Of a stretch of DNA of 64,000 bases, positions 34,294-44,267 are shown one piece after another. This DNA is from Bacteroidales bacterium. GTDB lineage: Bacteria > Bacteroidota > Bacteroidia > Bacteroidales > UBA12077. The stretch lies in assembly GCA_003446015.1 (NCBI GenBank), contig DMBU01000044.1, positions 1 through 64,000 of the forward strand, given 5' to 3'. A program made the position numbers and the translations under genes. How positions within the stretch are numbered: the first letter of the stretch is position 1; each line of letters begins with the position of its first letter. The notes below the pieces were generated by a model that did no database searches, had not been told where the DNA came from, and worked only from the letters and a program-made list of their open reading frames with translations.

Positions 34294-35277
34294 TTATTTA
34301 AAGGGAACTTTCTGATCAACTAATTTCGTAATAAAGAAAAATAGAATTAAAGTTATTGCAAAAAGAGGTATTTGCAGAAATTTAAATTCTCTGTACAATA
34401 AGATAAAAACCACAACAATACCATTAATTATTATAAGAGAAAACAACACCTTTTGATGCGAAAAACCAGCCTGCACAATACGTTGATAAACATGCTTTTT
34501 ATGAGCATGACTTAATTTTTCATTATTTCTCCATCTTCGAAATAAAGTGTACGTTGCATCAAACCAAAAGGGTGATGAAAGCATTATCCAGTTTAAGATG
34601 GAAAATTTAAATGTGTTATGAAAATATATCCCTAATACAACAAGAATAAATCCTAACTGGGTACTACCCACATCTCCTAAAAAGATTTTTGCTTTGGGCC
34701 AATTCCAATATAAAAATCCAACAATAGAAGCTATTAATAGGAGGTTAATTATATTTCCAGAATAAGCAAACATAACTATTGCCAGAATAATTGCTTCAGT
34801 GGAAGCAAAACCATCCAATCCATCCATAAAATTAAAAAGGTTAACAAACCACACCATTCCAACTATAGCCAAAGGATAAATAAATATATAGTAGTTTATT
34901 TCCAAATTCGGCATAATTAAAGGCCTAAGTTCACCTAAAAAATGAAAAGCAATAATTACTGCAATAAAATGAATAAAAAGCCTGATTATGGCTTTAACTT
35001 TTATTATATCATCGATTAAACTAACAACTGCAATGATTGATCCACTCAATAATGCTAAAAATAATCCCAACTCAATTAATTTAAAATAAAACAGAATAGA
35101 AATACCCATATACCAGGAAATAACTATAGCCAATCCCCCTCCTCTAGGTGTTGGGAGTTTATGTGAGCTTCTATCATTTGGGATATCTACTATTTTATAT
35201 TTTAATGTAATTATCCTTATAACATATGTTAAAATAAATGATAGTATACCAATTAAACAGACCAATATTATTTTCAT
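34294..35277 (-). CDS. WecA/WbpL-type undecaprenyl-phosphate sugar-1-phosphate transferase
   Basis: 327 residues, about ten membrane helices, MraY/WecA family. Motifs: DRSSHKLPTPRGGGLAIV, the acidic SLIDDIIKVK, NLFNFMDGLDGFAST and FLGDVGSTQLG. It starts lipid-linked glycan synthesis by moving a HexNAc-1-phosphate from UDP to undecaprenyl phosphate. The PTPRGGG block is typical of the WbpL branch, which prefers 6-deoxy-HexNAc (QuiNAc/FucNAc) and goes with an SDR reductase like the one at 26364. The gap downstream to 34278 is only 15 bp. Confidence 0.88.
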   Translation of the reverse strand: MKIILVCLIGILSFILTYVIRIITLKYKIVDIPNDRSSHKLPTPRGGGLAIVISWYMGISILFYFKLIELGLFLALLSGSIIAVVSLIDDIIKVKAIIRLFIHFIAVIIAFHFLGELRPLIMPNLEINYYIFIYPLAIVGMVWFVNLFNFMDGLDGFASTEAIILAIVMFAYSGNIINLLLIASIVGFLYWNWPKAKIFLGDVGSTQLGFILVVLGIYFHNTFKFSILNWIMLSSPFWFDATYTLFRRWRNNEKLSHAHKKHVYQRIVQAGFSHQKVLFSLIIINGIVVVFILLYREFKFLQIPLFAITLILFFFITKLVDQKVPFK

Positions 35278-35378
35278 AATAATCTAATTCAGTAATAAAT
35301 ATTAAAAATAACCCAATTTAGTTATTTTACCAGACCTCTTTTAAGAACTTTCCAGATTATCATAAAAATATTTTTGAA

Positions 35379-37541
35379 TTACTTCTTTTTATTAAATTTC
35401 TCATTACTTTCTCTTTTATTAATAGAATGAATAAAGAATGGAAGAATAACAAAGAATCCCATAATTGGAGGATCAAAAGGATTACCCCCACTAAAAAAGG
35501 TAAAGAAAAAAGTAATTAAAAAGAAAATGAAGAACAAATAATATTCTTTAATATATTTTATATAATAATAAAAAGCTTTATATAAAAGAAAAATATAAAA
35601 GCATAAACCTAATATTCCAGAATATAATAATATGTGTAAAAATGGATTATGTGGATAATCAGTTTTAGATTTATCATGATCAAAATAATACCCATACCAA
35701 TTTAAAAAATCAAAACCCTTACCTAACACCTTCTCTTTCCAGTTATATTCCTTTAAAAAAATCTGACCTGCAAATCGCCATCGGTTAATTCGTGCACCCA
35801 TGAACTTATTATTAAGTGTATCAATAAATAATTCATTTCTATACGCATAATAAGTTGTATCTTCAGAAATAAATTTAGCTGTAAAATTTCTAATTGGGTC
35901 TTTATCTCTATTAATAATATGATCAACATTAATACTTAAAAATGGCATAATACTCGCCCGTTGAGTCGACATTAATTTATTAATAAATAATCCTTTTCGA
36001 TCAACATTAATTGTATCTGAAGAAAATATTTTTGAATTATTAATACCCAACCTCTTATATGCTTCCAATGAATTATTATTCCAACTGTTAAGAGTATCAA
36101 TATTGGGAAATGCGATAATAACATATCCATTTAAGGCAGAATGCCCATTTTTTTCTTTTTTTGTAACTGAACAATAAATTGGAACTTTTCCTTCTTTATT
36201 AAAGATAATTTTAATTTCCAATTTCTGCCAAGTACCTTTTTTTTGCAGATCGTAATATGTCTCGGGATATACCTCCGTTTGATTAGATACTATACTTTTT
36301 CTTACAGCATTCCAATCTACATTAAATCTTACAAAATGTCCATTAAAATCATTTGATACATAACAATAGACACTTGCAACATACCTTTCATTACTCTTTG
36401 CATTTAGTGTATTAACTTCAGCTGCAACTGCACAATTTGATCTAGGTATAAATGATGTTGAATCCACTAAACAACCAATTGCATCTTCTGGAATACCATT
36501 CTTGTTTAAACCAATCAAAGGATAGGTACGTTTCCCAAAATTAAATCCCCACCCACAATCTGGGTCTTTTGGATTATATTCATCATTAACAAAATATTTA
36601 TTATATGCTTTCCCTGTACTTAACTTACTGTTCGCTATTGATACATATCGGGATAAATGGACTTCAATATTTCTTTTTGTAACCGTAATATATTTTGTTC
36701 CTATTAACTCTAAAACTTTGTTTTTGGAATTACAGCTCAATTTCAGTGTAAAAATGGAAATAATTGAAAAAAAGAAAAATAACATTATCAGAGATAGTTT
36801 TGAGGTATCTACAATCTTCTTAAGACCTTGTATTTTTCTATTTTTAATAAAGGACAAGATTATTAAAATAAGAATAATTATAGTTAATAAAATAATTCCT
36901 CTTCTTGAACCTTTAAAAAATATATAGAGTGAAAATATGCTGAAAATACTAGTATTTAGTAACCGCAATAAAAAAGGGTAGTCATTCTTTATGCTAAAAA
37001 TAAAAAGACTAATCATTCCAAAAAAGACAGGAATTAGAGCAATATTATAATCTGGATTCTCTGAATATATTATTGACTTTGTTGAAATAATCCCTAGTAA
37101 ATTAATAATTCCGGAAAATGCAATGATTAGTGAAAAGAATATAATTGTGTTAATAAAATACTTAATGAATAATTTTAAATCATCCTTATTTATTATAAGA
37201 ATATTTAAAGGAACTAAAAACGAAATCAAAATAACTACATTAATCAGATCTTTAAATACAACTAAATATATTTTATTTGTAACAATAAAAGCAATGAATA
37301 ATACCCCAAATAACAATAATATCAATCCATAATCTAATAATAATATTTTCAAACTCTTTATTAATCTCCGTGTATGAAGCACAACACAATACACTAATAA
37401 TATACTATAAAATACCAAGAAAGGATATTTAAGACTTGGGAGTGCTGTTCTATTTAAATACGACAATATTACTAAACTAATCAAAATTAATTCAGAACTA
37501 TGTCTAATTTTATTAGAAAAAAAAGAAAGACTATTATTCAC
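35379..37541 (-). CDS. O-antigen polymerase-like protein with a large extracytoplasmic insert
   Basis: 720 residues, starting at a GTG that overlaps the previous stop codon by one base. Residues 1-270 form about nine membrane helices. Residues about 275-625 are soluble and predicted to face the periplasm (many Cys, Asn and beta-rich stretches such as GCLVDSTSFIPRSNCAVA). Two or more membrane helices follow, with the Wzy_C-like PHNPFLHILLYSGILG. Usual Wzy or WaaL proteins are 400-450 residues, so about 300 residues have been inserted in the ligase loop. The insert looks like a beta-sandwich, carbohydrate-binding type (inference). Confidence 0.72.
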   Translation of the reverse strand: MNNSLSFFSNKIRHSSELILISLVILSYLNRTALPSLKYPFLVFYSILLVYCVVLHTRRLIKSLKILLLDYGLILLLFGVLFIAFIVTNKIYLVVFKDLINVVILISFLVPLNILIINKDDLKLFIKYFINTIIFFSLIIAFSGIINLLGIISTKSIIYSENPDYNIALIPVFFGMISLFIFSIKNDYPFLLRLLNTSIFSIFSLYIFFKGSRRGIILLTIIILILIILSFIKNRKIQGLKKIVDTSKLSLIMLFFFFSIISIFTLKLSCNSKNKVLELIGTKYITVTKRNIEVHLSRYVSIANSKLSTGKAYNKYFVNDEYNPKDPDCGWGFNFGKRTYPLIGLNKNGIPEDAIGCLVDSTSFIPRSNCAVAAEVNTLNAKSNERYVASVYCYVSNDFNGHFVRFNVDWNAVRKSIVSNQTEVYPETYYDLQKKGTWQKLEIKIIFNKEGKVPIYCSVTKKEKNGHSALNGYVIIAFPNIDTLNSWNNNSLEAYKRLGINNSKIFSSDTINVDRKGLFINKLMSTQRASIMPFLSINVDHIINRDKDPIRNFTAKFISEDTTYYAYRNELFIDTLNNKFMGARINRWRFAGQIFLKEYNWKEKVLGKGFDFLNWYGYYFDHDKSKTDYPHNPFLHILLYSGILGLCFYIFLLYKAFYYYIKYIKEYYLFFIFFLITFFFTFFSGGNPFDPPIMGFFVILPFFIHSINKRESNEKFNKKK

Positions 37542-38680
37542 TAAAATTTAAATAAATTTAAAGTTATTTTTATAATTCGTTCTAAATCAATATTTTTCAA
37601 GTTTGATCCAGATGGTAAACACAATCCTTTTTTAAATAAGTTTTCAGATATCTCATTAATATATTTTGGATATCTTTTGAATACAGGTTGCAAATGCATT
37701 GGTTTCCATAAGGGTCTCGATTCAATGTTATCTTTATCTAATTCATTTCTTAGATATTCTCTATCAAAACCTGTTTGCTCCTTATCAATTATGATAGTTG
37801 TAATCCAAAAATTTGAATAATAATCCGAATTTGGTTCAGATAAAAATGTAATACCTTTTTTCTCTAAAAGCAAATTCCTATATATCTTATTTATTTCTCT
37901 TCTTCTTTGAATTCTTTTTGGTAAAACTTGCATCTGCCCTCTTCCAATACCAGCAATAATATTGCTCATTCTATAATTATAACCAATTTCTGAATGCTGA
38001 TAGTGTGGTGCATCATCTCTTGCTTGAGTAGCTAAAAATCGGGCATCTGCTATGGCTTCCTTGTCATTAGATATTAACGCACCACCACCAGAAGTTGTAA
38101 TGATCTTATTCCCATTGAAAGATAGAATACCAAATTTTCCAAAAGTACCAAGTTTTTGTCCCTTAAAACTACTTCCTAAAGCTTCTGCAGCATCTTCAAT
38201 TACTGGTATCTCATATTTATTAGCTATTGTCATAATTTCATCCATTTTAGCAGGCATTCCATATAGATGAACAACTATTATAGCTTTAGGCTTTCTCCCT
38301 TTATTTATTCTAGCTTTTATAGCATTTTCCAATAACTCAGGATCCATATTCCAGGTATCTTTCTCACTATCAATAAATATTGGCGTTGCTTTTTGATAGA
38401 CTATTGGGTTAACAGTAGCAGAAAATGTAAATGTAGATACCATAACCTCATCACCTTGCTCAACACCTAATAAAATTAATGCTAAATGAATAGCAGATGT
38501 TCCAGAAGTCAAAGCAGCAACATGTCCAACATTAAGATATTTTTTTAAGTCATCTTCAAAACCATTAACATTTGGCCCTAACGGAGCAATCCAATTACTG
38601 TCAAATGCTTCATTAATATAAACTAATTCTTTACCACCCATATGAGGAGATGATAACCAAATCTTTTCTTTTTTCTTCAT
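37541..38680 (-). CDS. PglE-like nucleotide-sugar aminotransferase
   Basis: 379 residues, DegT/DnrJ family PLP enzyme. The opening IWLSSPHMGGKELVYINEAF and the internal PLP Lys in SFNGNKIITTSGGGAL are characteristic of UDP-4-keto-6-deoxy-GlcNAc C4 aminotransferases that partner PglC-type transferases. Further motifs: AALTSGTSAIHLALIL and PVIEDAAEALGSSFKG. It sits directly beside a PglC-like transferase gene (38681), so it likely makes the amino sugar used as first sugar, such as a bacillosamine type. Confidence 0.87.
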   Translation of the reverse strand: MKKKEKIWLSSPHMGGKELVYINEAFDSNWIAPLGPNVNGFEDDLKKYLNVGHVAALTSGTSAIHLALILLGVEQGDEVMVSTFTFSATVNPIVYQKATPIFIDSEKDTWNMDPELLENAIKARINKGRKPKAIIVVHLYGMPAKMDEIMTIANKYEIPVIEDAAEALGSSFKGQKLGTFGKFGILSFNGNKIITTSGGGALISNDKEAIADARFLATQARDDAPHYQHSEIGYNYRMSNIIAGIGRGQMQVLPKRIQRRREINKIYRNLLLEKKGITFLSEPNSDYYSNFWITTIIIDKEQTGFDREYLRNELDKDNIESRPLWKPMHLQPVFKRYPKYINEISENLFKKGLCLPSGSNLKNIDLERIIKITLNLFKF

Positions 38681-39265
38681 TTAATAATTTCTTCTAAAAA
38701 TTGTTCTCCAAATTATCATAATATCAGAAAATATATTATGATTATAGTAATAATCTAAGTTAATTTTAATTTTATCTGGATATATAATCTCATTATTATA
38801 TCTAACAGGATCTTCAACTGAAGCTAGTACTTCTTCTTCATTGGAATATTTCAATGACGCAGGACCTGTTATACCTGGCCTCAGATTAAGAATTAATCGA
38901 TCTTCGCCTTCAAGCTTATCTGCATAACCTGGAACATCTGGTCTAGGCCCAACAAAACTCATATCACCTCTAAGAATATTCCATAATTCAGGTAATTCAT
39001 CTAGTTTATATCTACGAAGCTTTTCCCCTAAGGGAGTTATTCTTTTTTCGCCTTTTACAGAGATAGATGAACCACCATGATTTTGCTTCATGGTACGAAA
39101 TTTGTACATTGTAAATTGTTTACCATTCAAACCTATTCTTTTTTGTTTAAATATTATTAAACCGTCTGGCATTTTTATCTTTATTAGCAGAGCCACAGTT
39201 ATAAAAACAGGTAAAAGCATTATCAAACCTAAGACAGATGCTACTTTGTCAAATATGTATTTCAT
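38681..39265 (-). CDS. PglC-like initiating sugar-phosphate transferase
   Basis: 194 residues, monotopic phosphoglycosyl transferase. One N-terminal reentrant helix (VLGLIMLLPVFITVALLIKI), the KFRTMKQN block, the LDELPELWNILRGDMSFVGP catalytic Asp-Glu region and PRPDVPGY. Length matches PglC/WcaJ-catalytic-domain proteins. It transfers a phospho-sugar to undecaprenyl phosphate. The PglE-like gene is adjacent and in frame order, while the acetyltransferase PglD may be the NeuD-like gene at 48763. It is the second initiating enzyme of this locus. Confidence 0.9.
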   Translation of the reverse strand: MKYIFDKVASVLGLIMLLPVFITVALLIKIKMPDGLIIFKQKRIGLNGKQFTMYKFRTMKQNHGGSSISVKGEKRITPLGEKLRRYKLDELPELWNILRGDMSFVGPRPDVPGYADKLEGEDRLILNLRPGITGPASLKYSNEEEVLASVEDPVRYNNEIIYPDKIKINLDYYYNHNIFSDIMIIWRTIFRRNY

Positions 39266-39267
39266 TA

Positions 39268-40269
39268 TTATGCACTTTCAAATAGTTTTATTTTAATTAT
39301 TTTTAAAATACCAACAAACGATCCTAAACCATATGAAAAATGTAAAACATAAAAAGATTTTATAAGATTAAGAAATGAGGTTTGTACATTGTTTATTTTA
39401 ATAGCTGTAAAACAAATTAAACAAAAATGAATAAAAAAACTTAATATAGTAAGATAAATAAATTCATAAACAAAACAACTTAATAAGAGTGGAAATATTA
39501 ATGATAAAAAATAAACAAGAGGGATGAAATGCCTTAAACTTAGGGAATTTAACTTTTTAGTATAAAATGCAGTCAATATATTCCACATACCATTACCAAA
39601 ATTATTTTTTGCTAAACCTTTAAAAGTTTCTCTTGCATAATAGGTACATTTAACATATGGTATTAAATAAATTTTACCCCCTTCATTTACAATTCTTTTA
39701 TGTAGCTCAATATCGTGATTTCTGATTAGCTTCTCATTGTATAAACCAATTTCATTAAAAACAGTTGTTCTATAAATTCCAAAGGGTACAGCATCTACAA
39801 ACTTGGGTTCGGTTACTCCGGTTCTAAAATACGAATTTCCTACTCCAAATCTATTTGATAACACTGATTTTATTGAAAGGCTCTTTGAATTATGATTTAT
39901 AACTTCCGTTTTTAACGATCCTCCAACAAGCCATATACTTTGATCATCGAAATAGGGCATCAAAGTTGAAATGTAATTTGAAGGAAAATGAGAGTGCGCA
40001 CCTGCAATCATTATAAATTCACCTGAGGCTGAAGTAACTCCAATATTAAGTGAGACCGGTGTTATTCTTTTCTTATTATGCAGTAATTTAACATTAGGGT
40101 TTCCTTTTTGAATATCAGCAACAATCTCTTGCGTTTTGTCAGAACTGTCTCCATCGACCACTAATATTTCAATATTTTTATAATCGCTACTTAGAAGAGA
40201 TGATATACAATCCAGAATATACATTTCTTCATTATAACAAGGTATAACTATTGTAACTTTATAATTCAT
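39268..40269 (-). CDS. Family 2 glycosyltransferase with C-terminal membrane segments
   Basis: 333 residues. GT2 N-terminal domain with TIVIPCYNEEMYILDCISSL, EILVVDGDSSDKTQEIV and FIMIAGAHSHFPS in place of the usual DxD region; a catalytic ED-like motif lies around NHDIELHKRIV. The C-terminal third has hydrophobic helices (FIPLVYFLSLIFPLLLSCFV) that anchor it. A cluster glycosyltransferase for the second glycan; donor unknown. The 238-bp gap upstream (40270-40507) holds no gene. Confidence 0.85.
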   Translation of the reverse strand: MNYKVTIVIPCYNEEMYILDCISSLLSSDYKNIEILVVDGDSSDKTQEIVADIQKGNPNVKLLHNKKRITPVSLNIGVTSASGEFIMIAGAHSHFPSNYISTLMPYFDDQSIWLVGGSLKTEVINHNSKSLSIKSVLSNRFGVGNSYFRTGVTEPKFVDAVPFGIYRTTVFNEIGLYNEKLIRNHDIELHKRIVNEGGKIYLIPYVKCTYYARETFKGLAKNNFGNGMWNILTAFYTKKLNSLSLRHFIPLVYFLSLIFPLLLSCFVYEFIYLTILSFFIHFCLICFTAIKINNVQTSFLNLIKSFYVLHFSYGLGSFVGILKIIKIKLFESA

Positions 40270-40507
40270 TTATGCAACTATTTTCAATTTTCCTAATGCT
40301 TAATTCGAATTATTCAATTTAGCATATACTTTTTTTATTTCCATATCAATACTTTATATTCATTGCTATTAAGCAACCCTACTATTATTATAAAAACTAG
40401 ATTATCGAAAAAAACATCTCCCTGATGTCTTATATGTTATGATGAATACCTTTTATATAAACCGTAGCCTTATCTAGTATACTTAAAATACAATATTTAC
40501 TTATTTT

Positions 40508-41617
40508 CTATGATTTCTTATTAAAATTAGAATTAAATAAAAATGCGAAAAGAATTATATCCATTAATGAAATTCCCCAAAAAATATTAGTTTCAACAAT
40601 ACTATCTATAAAAATAGGCAATAAAAATAATATATTCTGTTTATTAACTCTTGAAAAAATAAATATAAGAAAAATTAAAGCTAGAACAACACCATGGTTT
40701 GCAACTAGCTGGATGTAAGAGTTGTGAGTATGAATTGGACCACTAGGAATAGGTGCGAAATATTTAAATGATCCATTTCCAAATAGTAAATTGTTTCTAA
40801 TAAATTCTAAACTTAACTTCCAAATCAAAGGTCTACCTGAAAGTTCAAGTGTTCCCTTTCCCCTTGTAAATTGTTTTAAAATTATATCAAAATTTGCAAT
40901 AATTAAGACAGCTATTATTGTAACTATAATAGTAATAAATAGCAATAAATATAATTGTTGCTTATTTATTCTTAATTTATTATTTAATATTGATTTTAAA
41001 CTATTTGCAAAAACGGAATAATAAATCATAATTTCTAATAAAACCGTAACTACAATAATAGCTCTTGAAAACGAAGATAAAATTGCGGCTAATAAAACTA
41101 TTTTAATTGCAATTTTGTATTCAAATTGATGTTTAAATTTTTCAAATAGTACAAGACCAATAAACAGCACACCCGCATGAGAAGAAGAATTATAATACAA
41201 ACCAGTCACTCTATTGTTATACCAATACTGAGAAATACCAAGCTTGTAACTTTCCGCTCCTGGTAATATTGATGATACACCTATACTTATCTCAAAAAAA
41301 CCTACGAATGCCTCAAAGATTATAAAATAAACAAGCACTTTGGCATCTTTTTCATTTAAAGAAAGAGCAATAAAAAAGGTTATTAAGTGCATTAAAACAT
41401 AAGGTATCCCAAATGAAACTTGGTTTTTTGAATGAAACAGCATATTTATTATACATGCAAATATGTATAATAATAATAAAGACAAAGAGAATATATTATT
41501 TCGAGACATCCTCTTTAAAGACTTATAATCCTTTATAATTACATATCCTCCTAAAAATATAAATGCCCAATGTGGGAGGAAAGGCATTGAAAATAAAAAT
41601 AATAGTCCCCCTAACAT
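40508..41617 (-). CDS. O-antigen polymerase/ligase family membrane protein (third copy)
   Basis: 369 residues, about ten membrane helices. HTHNSYIQLVANHGVVLALI near the C-terminus is the Wzy_C-type His-Asn-x-Tyr motif, and GKGTLELSGRPLIWKLSLEF (about 262-281) fits the family's periplasmic loop. Its ATG overlaps the stop of the glycosyltransferase gene upstream by seven bases. It would polymerise the PglC-initiated glycan. Confidence 0.82.
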   Translation of the reverse strand: MLGGLLFLFSMPFLPHWAFIFLGGYVIIKDYKSLKRMSRNNIFSLSLLLLYIFACIINMLFHSKNQVSFGIPYVLMHLITFFIALSLNEKDAKVLVYFIIFEAFVGFFEISIGVSSILPGAESYKLGISQYWYNNRVTGLYYNSSSHAGVLFIGLVLFEKFKHQFEYKIAIKIVLLAAILSSFSRAIIVVTVLLEIMIYYSVFANSLKSILNNKLRINKQQLYLLLFITIIVTIIAVLIIANFDIILKQFTRGKGTLELSGRPLIWKLSLEFIRNNLLFGNGSFKYFAPIPSGPIHTHNSYIQLVANHGVVLALIFLIFIFSRVNKQNILFLLPIFIDSIVETNIFWGISLMDIILFAFLFNSNFNKKS

Positions 41618-42744
41618 AATTCACTTAATTTTAAATGAGGTTTACTCAATAAAATATAATCTGTATCAACTAACATATTATAAATGGATGGATTTGATAC
41701 ATCATCAATTACTATTGATTTATTAATATACCTTGCTTGAAATAAAACTGTTGAGTATTTCGAGATTACAACTTTTGCTTCAATTATTGAATCTATTATA
41801 TTCATCGTAGAACTTTCAAGTGTTACTCCTAACTTTTTTAACTCTTTCATGTCAGAATAGATAGGATGTGGTCTAAAAATAATATTCTTATATTTACTAT
41901 TCTTTATAATACTATTAATAATTTCAAGTTGTTCTTTAGTTTCACTTCCATTTAAATAATATTTTACGAGGTTGGTTTGTTTTTTTTGGTTAGAGTTCTT
42001 ATCTATTAGCTCCTCAAATATAACTGGCAGCTCAATTTCAAACTGTCCATTCTTAGCTTTTAATGAATTATATAAGTTAATATAATACTCATCCCAAATA
42101 TATGCCTTGTCAAATTCAAAAAAAGAATCTCTAATGTTAAATAATTTTTCTCCATGCATTAAATTAAAATGTTTTCTTCCATAGAAATGACAATAATCAG
42201 TTAAAGCAGATGATAAAAATGAGTATTCTGATGAAGTTGCAACTACACACACACCAAGTTTATTAAAAGAATATGAATATTGTGTAATTTTTATAAAGAA
42301 TTTAATCAAAAAAAATGGAGGTAGTTTAAATTTCAAAATAACCTTAACTATATAAGTTAAATCCTTAAAACATATAAAAAACCCACTCTTATAGATAATA
42401 TTATAATTTGAAATTAATGATTTAATCGCAGGAGCATTATTATATATTACAATTAGCTTTTTATTTACTGAAATCTTCTTTTTAAAGATATTTAATACAC
42501 TAAGAAAAAGATATACTAAAATCAGAAAAGGAAGGCTAAAAAATGAAATAAAATTAAGAACAAAAAAATGAACTCTTCCATTTAAAAACTTATGCGCTAA
42601 ATATTGTTTCTTAGATCTATCTAATAATGAATTGTTATATTTTGAATCTATCTCATTGATAATTCTATATTGCTCGCTTTTAGCATATTTGTCAATTCTT
42701 GCTTTATTAATTACTCGACTTATTTTATTAAATAATTTTAACAT
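41611..42744 (-). CDS. Putative GT-B glycosyltransferase, possibly nonulosonate transferase
   Basis: 377 residues from the ATG at 42744 (the GTG at 42753 is less likely). An N-terminal segment with a hydrophobic stretch (FFVLNFISFFSLPFLILVYL) precedes a domain with NLMHGEKLFN (about 197-206), IIFRPHPIYSD (about 300-310) and VVISKYSTVLFQARY (about 337-351). RPHP and S-x-x-S-T motifs occur in GT-B families that transfer sialic and related nine-carbon acids, such as polysialyltransferase-like and capsule-type enzymes. The position inside the nonulosonate operon fits this, but the family is not certain. Confidence 0.55.
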   Translation of the reverse strand: MLKLFNKISRVINKARIDKYAKSEQYRIINEIDSKYNNSLLDRSKKQYLAHKFLNGRVHFFVLNFISFFSLPFLILVYLFLSVLNIFKKKISVNKKLIVIYNNAPAIKSLISNYNIIYKSGFFICFKDLTYIVKVILKFKLPPFFLIKFFIKITQYSYSFNKLGVCVVATSSEYSFLSSALTDYCHFYGRKHFNLMHGEKLFNIRDSFFEFDKAYIWDEYYINLYNSLKAKNGQFEIELPVIFEELIDKNSNQKKQTNLVKYYLNGSETKEQLEIINSIIKNSKYKNIIFRPHPIYSDMKELKKLGVTLESSTMNIIDSIIEAKVVISKYSTVLFQARYINKSIVIDDVSNPSIYNMLVDTDYILLSKPHLKLSELC

Positions 42745-43004
42745 ACTGATCACTTAATACATAAATTTAAATATCCAATTAAAACTGCATGGAATTCTAT
42801 AATACTCTTATATAAAATTTGTATTCTTTTCTTTCCATTACTGTTAGAAAAACTCTATCACAAAACTAATTTAAAACAATAACAATACAAGAGAGAAAAT
42901 AATAAAATTCTCTTCTCTCTTGGACACTACTAATCCATATATACATCTGTTTATATTCTTGATACGACTATTTCTGAATTGACAGCGTATACATTTTTAT
43001 TCAA

Positions 43005-44267
43005 TCAAACAATTTTAATAGAAGAAAACCAAGGCATTGGAAATTTTCTTACTGAAATAAAAAAGACTAATATAAATTGAATAAAGAAAGCAATACAAGT
43101 AGCTTGTGCAGCTCCTATAATTCCAAATTTATTAATTAAAACATAATTCAAGCCAACATTTAATAAAGCAGTTATAATCGTCATAACTGCAATAATTTTG
43201 GTATCCTTCGAGTAAAATAAATAATTGACAATCATTTTATACATTCCATTAAAAGCAAATGCCAATGCAATCCATAATACAAATTGAGAAGCTCCGTTAA
43301 AATCTTTTCCAAGAATTGAAAATATTAAATCCTTCGTATAAAATAATACTAGAGCACAAATGATCATGAAAATAAAATACAAATATGTAAATCGCACAAT
43401 CTTTTTCTTTTTATTAAAACTACCATCTTTTAATTGAGCAAACAACCATGGAACCCATGCTAAGTTAAACGAATTTTGAATTAGTGAAATAACCATTCCA
43501 ATTTGAAATCCCACACTGTAAACCCCCATGGCAGATAATCCATAAAGATTAATGATAAATAGTTTATCAACGAATCCTATAAAAAAGGAACCAACACTAT
43601 GGAAGACTAAAGGAAAACCATATATTAATATATCTTTTATATCAATTTTATCTATTTCCCATTTCAAATAATTAGTTTTATATAATATAAATAGGGCTAA
43701 TACTCCAAAAAGAACTATACTAATTAGCTGACCTAATATTCGTCCTTGCCAGGTAAGATTTATAGATATAATAAAAAATAATGAAATAACTAAATCAAGC
43801 AATGTTCTTAATATTCGGAACAATCCGTAAAAAAATTCATTATTATGAACACGCCATAAACTAAGTAATAATTCCGCAATATTAAAAAATAATGAATATA
43901 AAATTACAGCATACAGCCAGTATCTGGGAAAACCAGTCAATCTGCTAATCCATGTTTCGCAAAAATAACAACATAAAAACAACAAGATTAGATTGAACAA
44001 ATTAATTATTATTGAATTGAAAAAGTATTTTTTAAATGCAGTATCATTAATCTCATAATACTTTCTTGTAACAGCAGCTGCTCCAGATACACTCATTATT
44101 GGCAGTGTGAAAAAAGTTAGCAACTGAAACATCGAAACAATACCGTACTCTTCCGCAGACAAATACCGAGTTAAAATAGGTAGTAAAAGAAACGGAATTA
44201 AAGAGTTTAGTAAGTTAGAACCAGAGTAAATTGAAAACGACTTAAATAATTTTTTATTAATCTTCAT
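43005..44267 (-). CDS. Second Wzx-type flippase
   Basis: 420 residues, about twelve membrane helices of the MOP superfamily. It begins FKSFSIYSGSNLLNSLIPFL and has a repeated helical pattern with YLSAEEYGIVSMFQLL early on, a usual signature of lipid-linked oligosaccharide flippases. It overlaps the CMP-transferase gene upstream by 11 bp. It would flip the repeat unit containing the nonulosonic acid. The 251-bp gap downstream (42754-43004) has no gene. Confidence 0.87.
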   Translation of the reverse strand: MKINKKLFKSFSIYSGSNLLNSLIPFLLLPILTRYLSAEEYGIVSMFQLLTFFTLPIMSVSGAAAVTRKYYEINDTAFKKYFFNSIIINLFNLILLFLCCYFCETWISRLTGFPRYWLYAVILYSLFFNIAELLLSLWRVHNNEFFYGLFRILRTLLDLVISLFFIISINLTWQGRILGQLISIVLFGVLALFILYKTNYLKWEIDKIDIKDILIYGFPLVFHSVGSFFIGFVDKLFIINLYGLSAMGVYSVGFQIGMVISLIQNSFNLAWVPWLFAQLKDGSFNKKKKIVRFTYLYFIFMIICALVLFYTKDLIFSILGKDFNGASQFVLWIALAFAFNGMYKMIVNYLFYSKDTKIIAVMTIITALLNVGLNYVLINKFGIIGAAQATCIAFFIQFILVFFISVRKFPMPWFSSIKIV

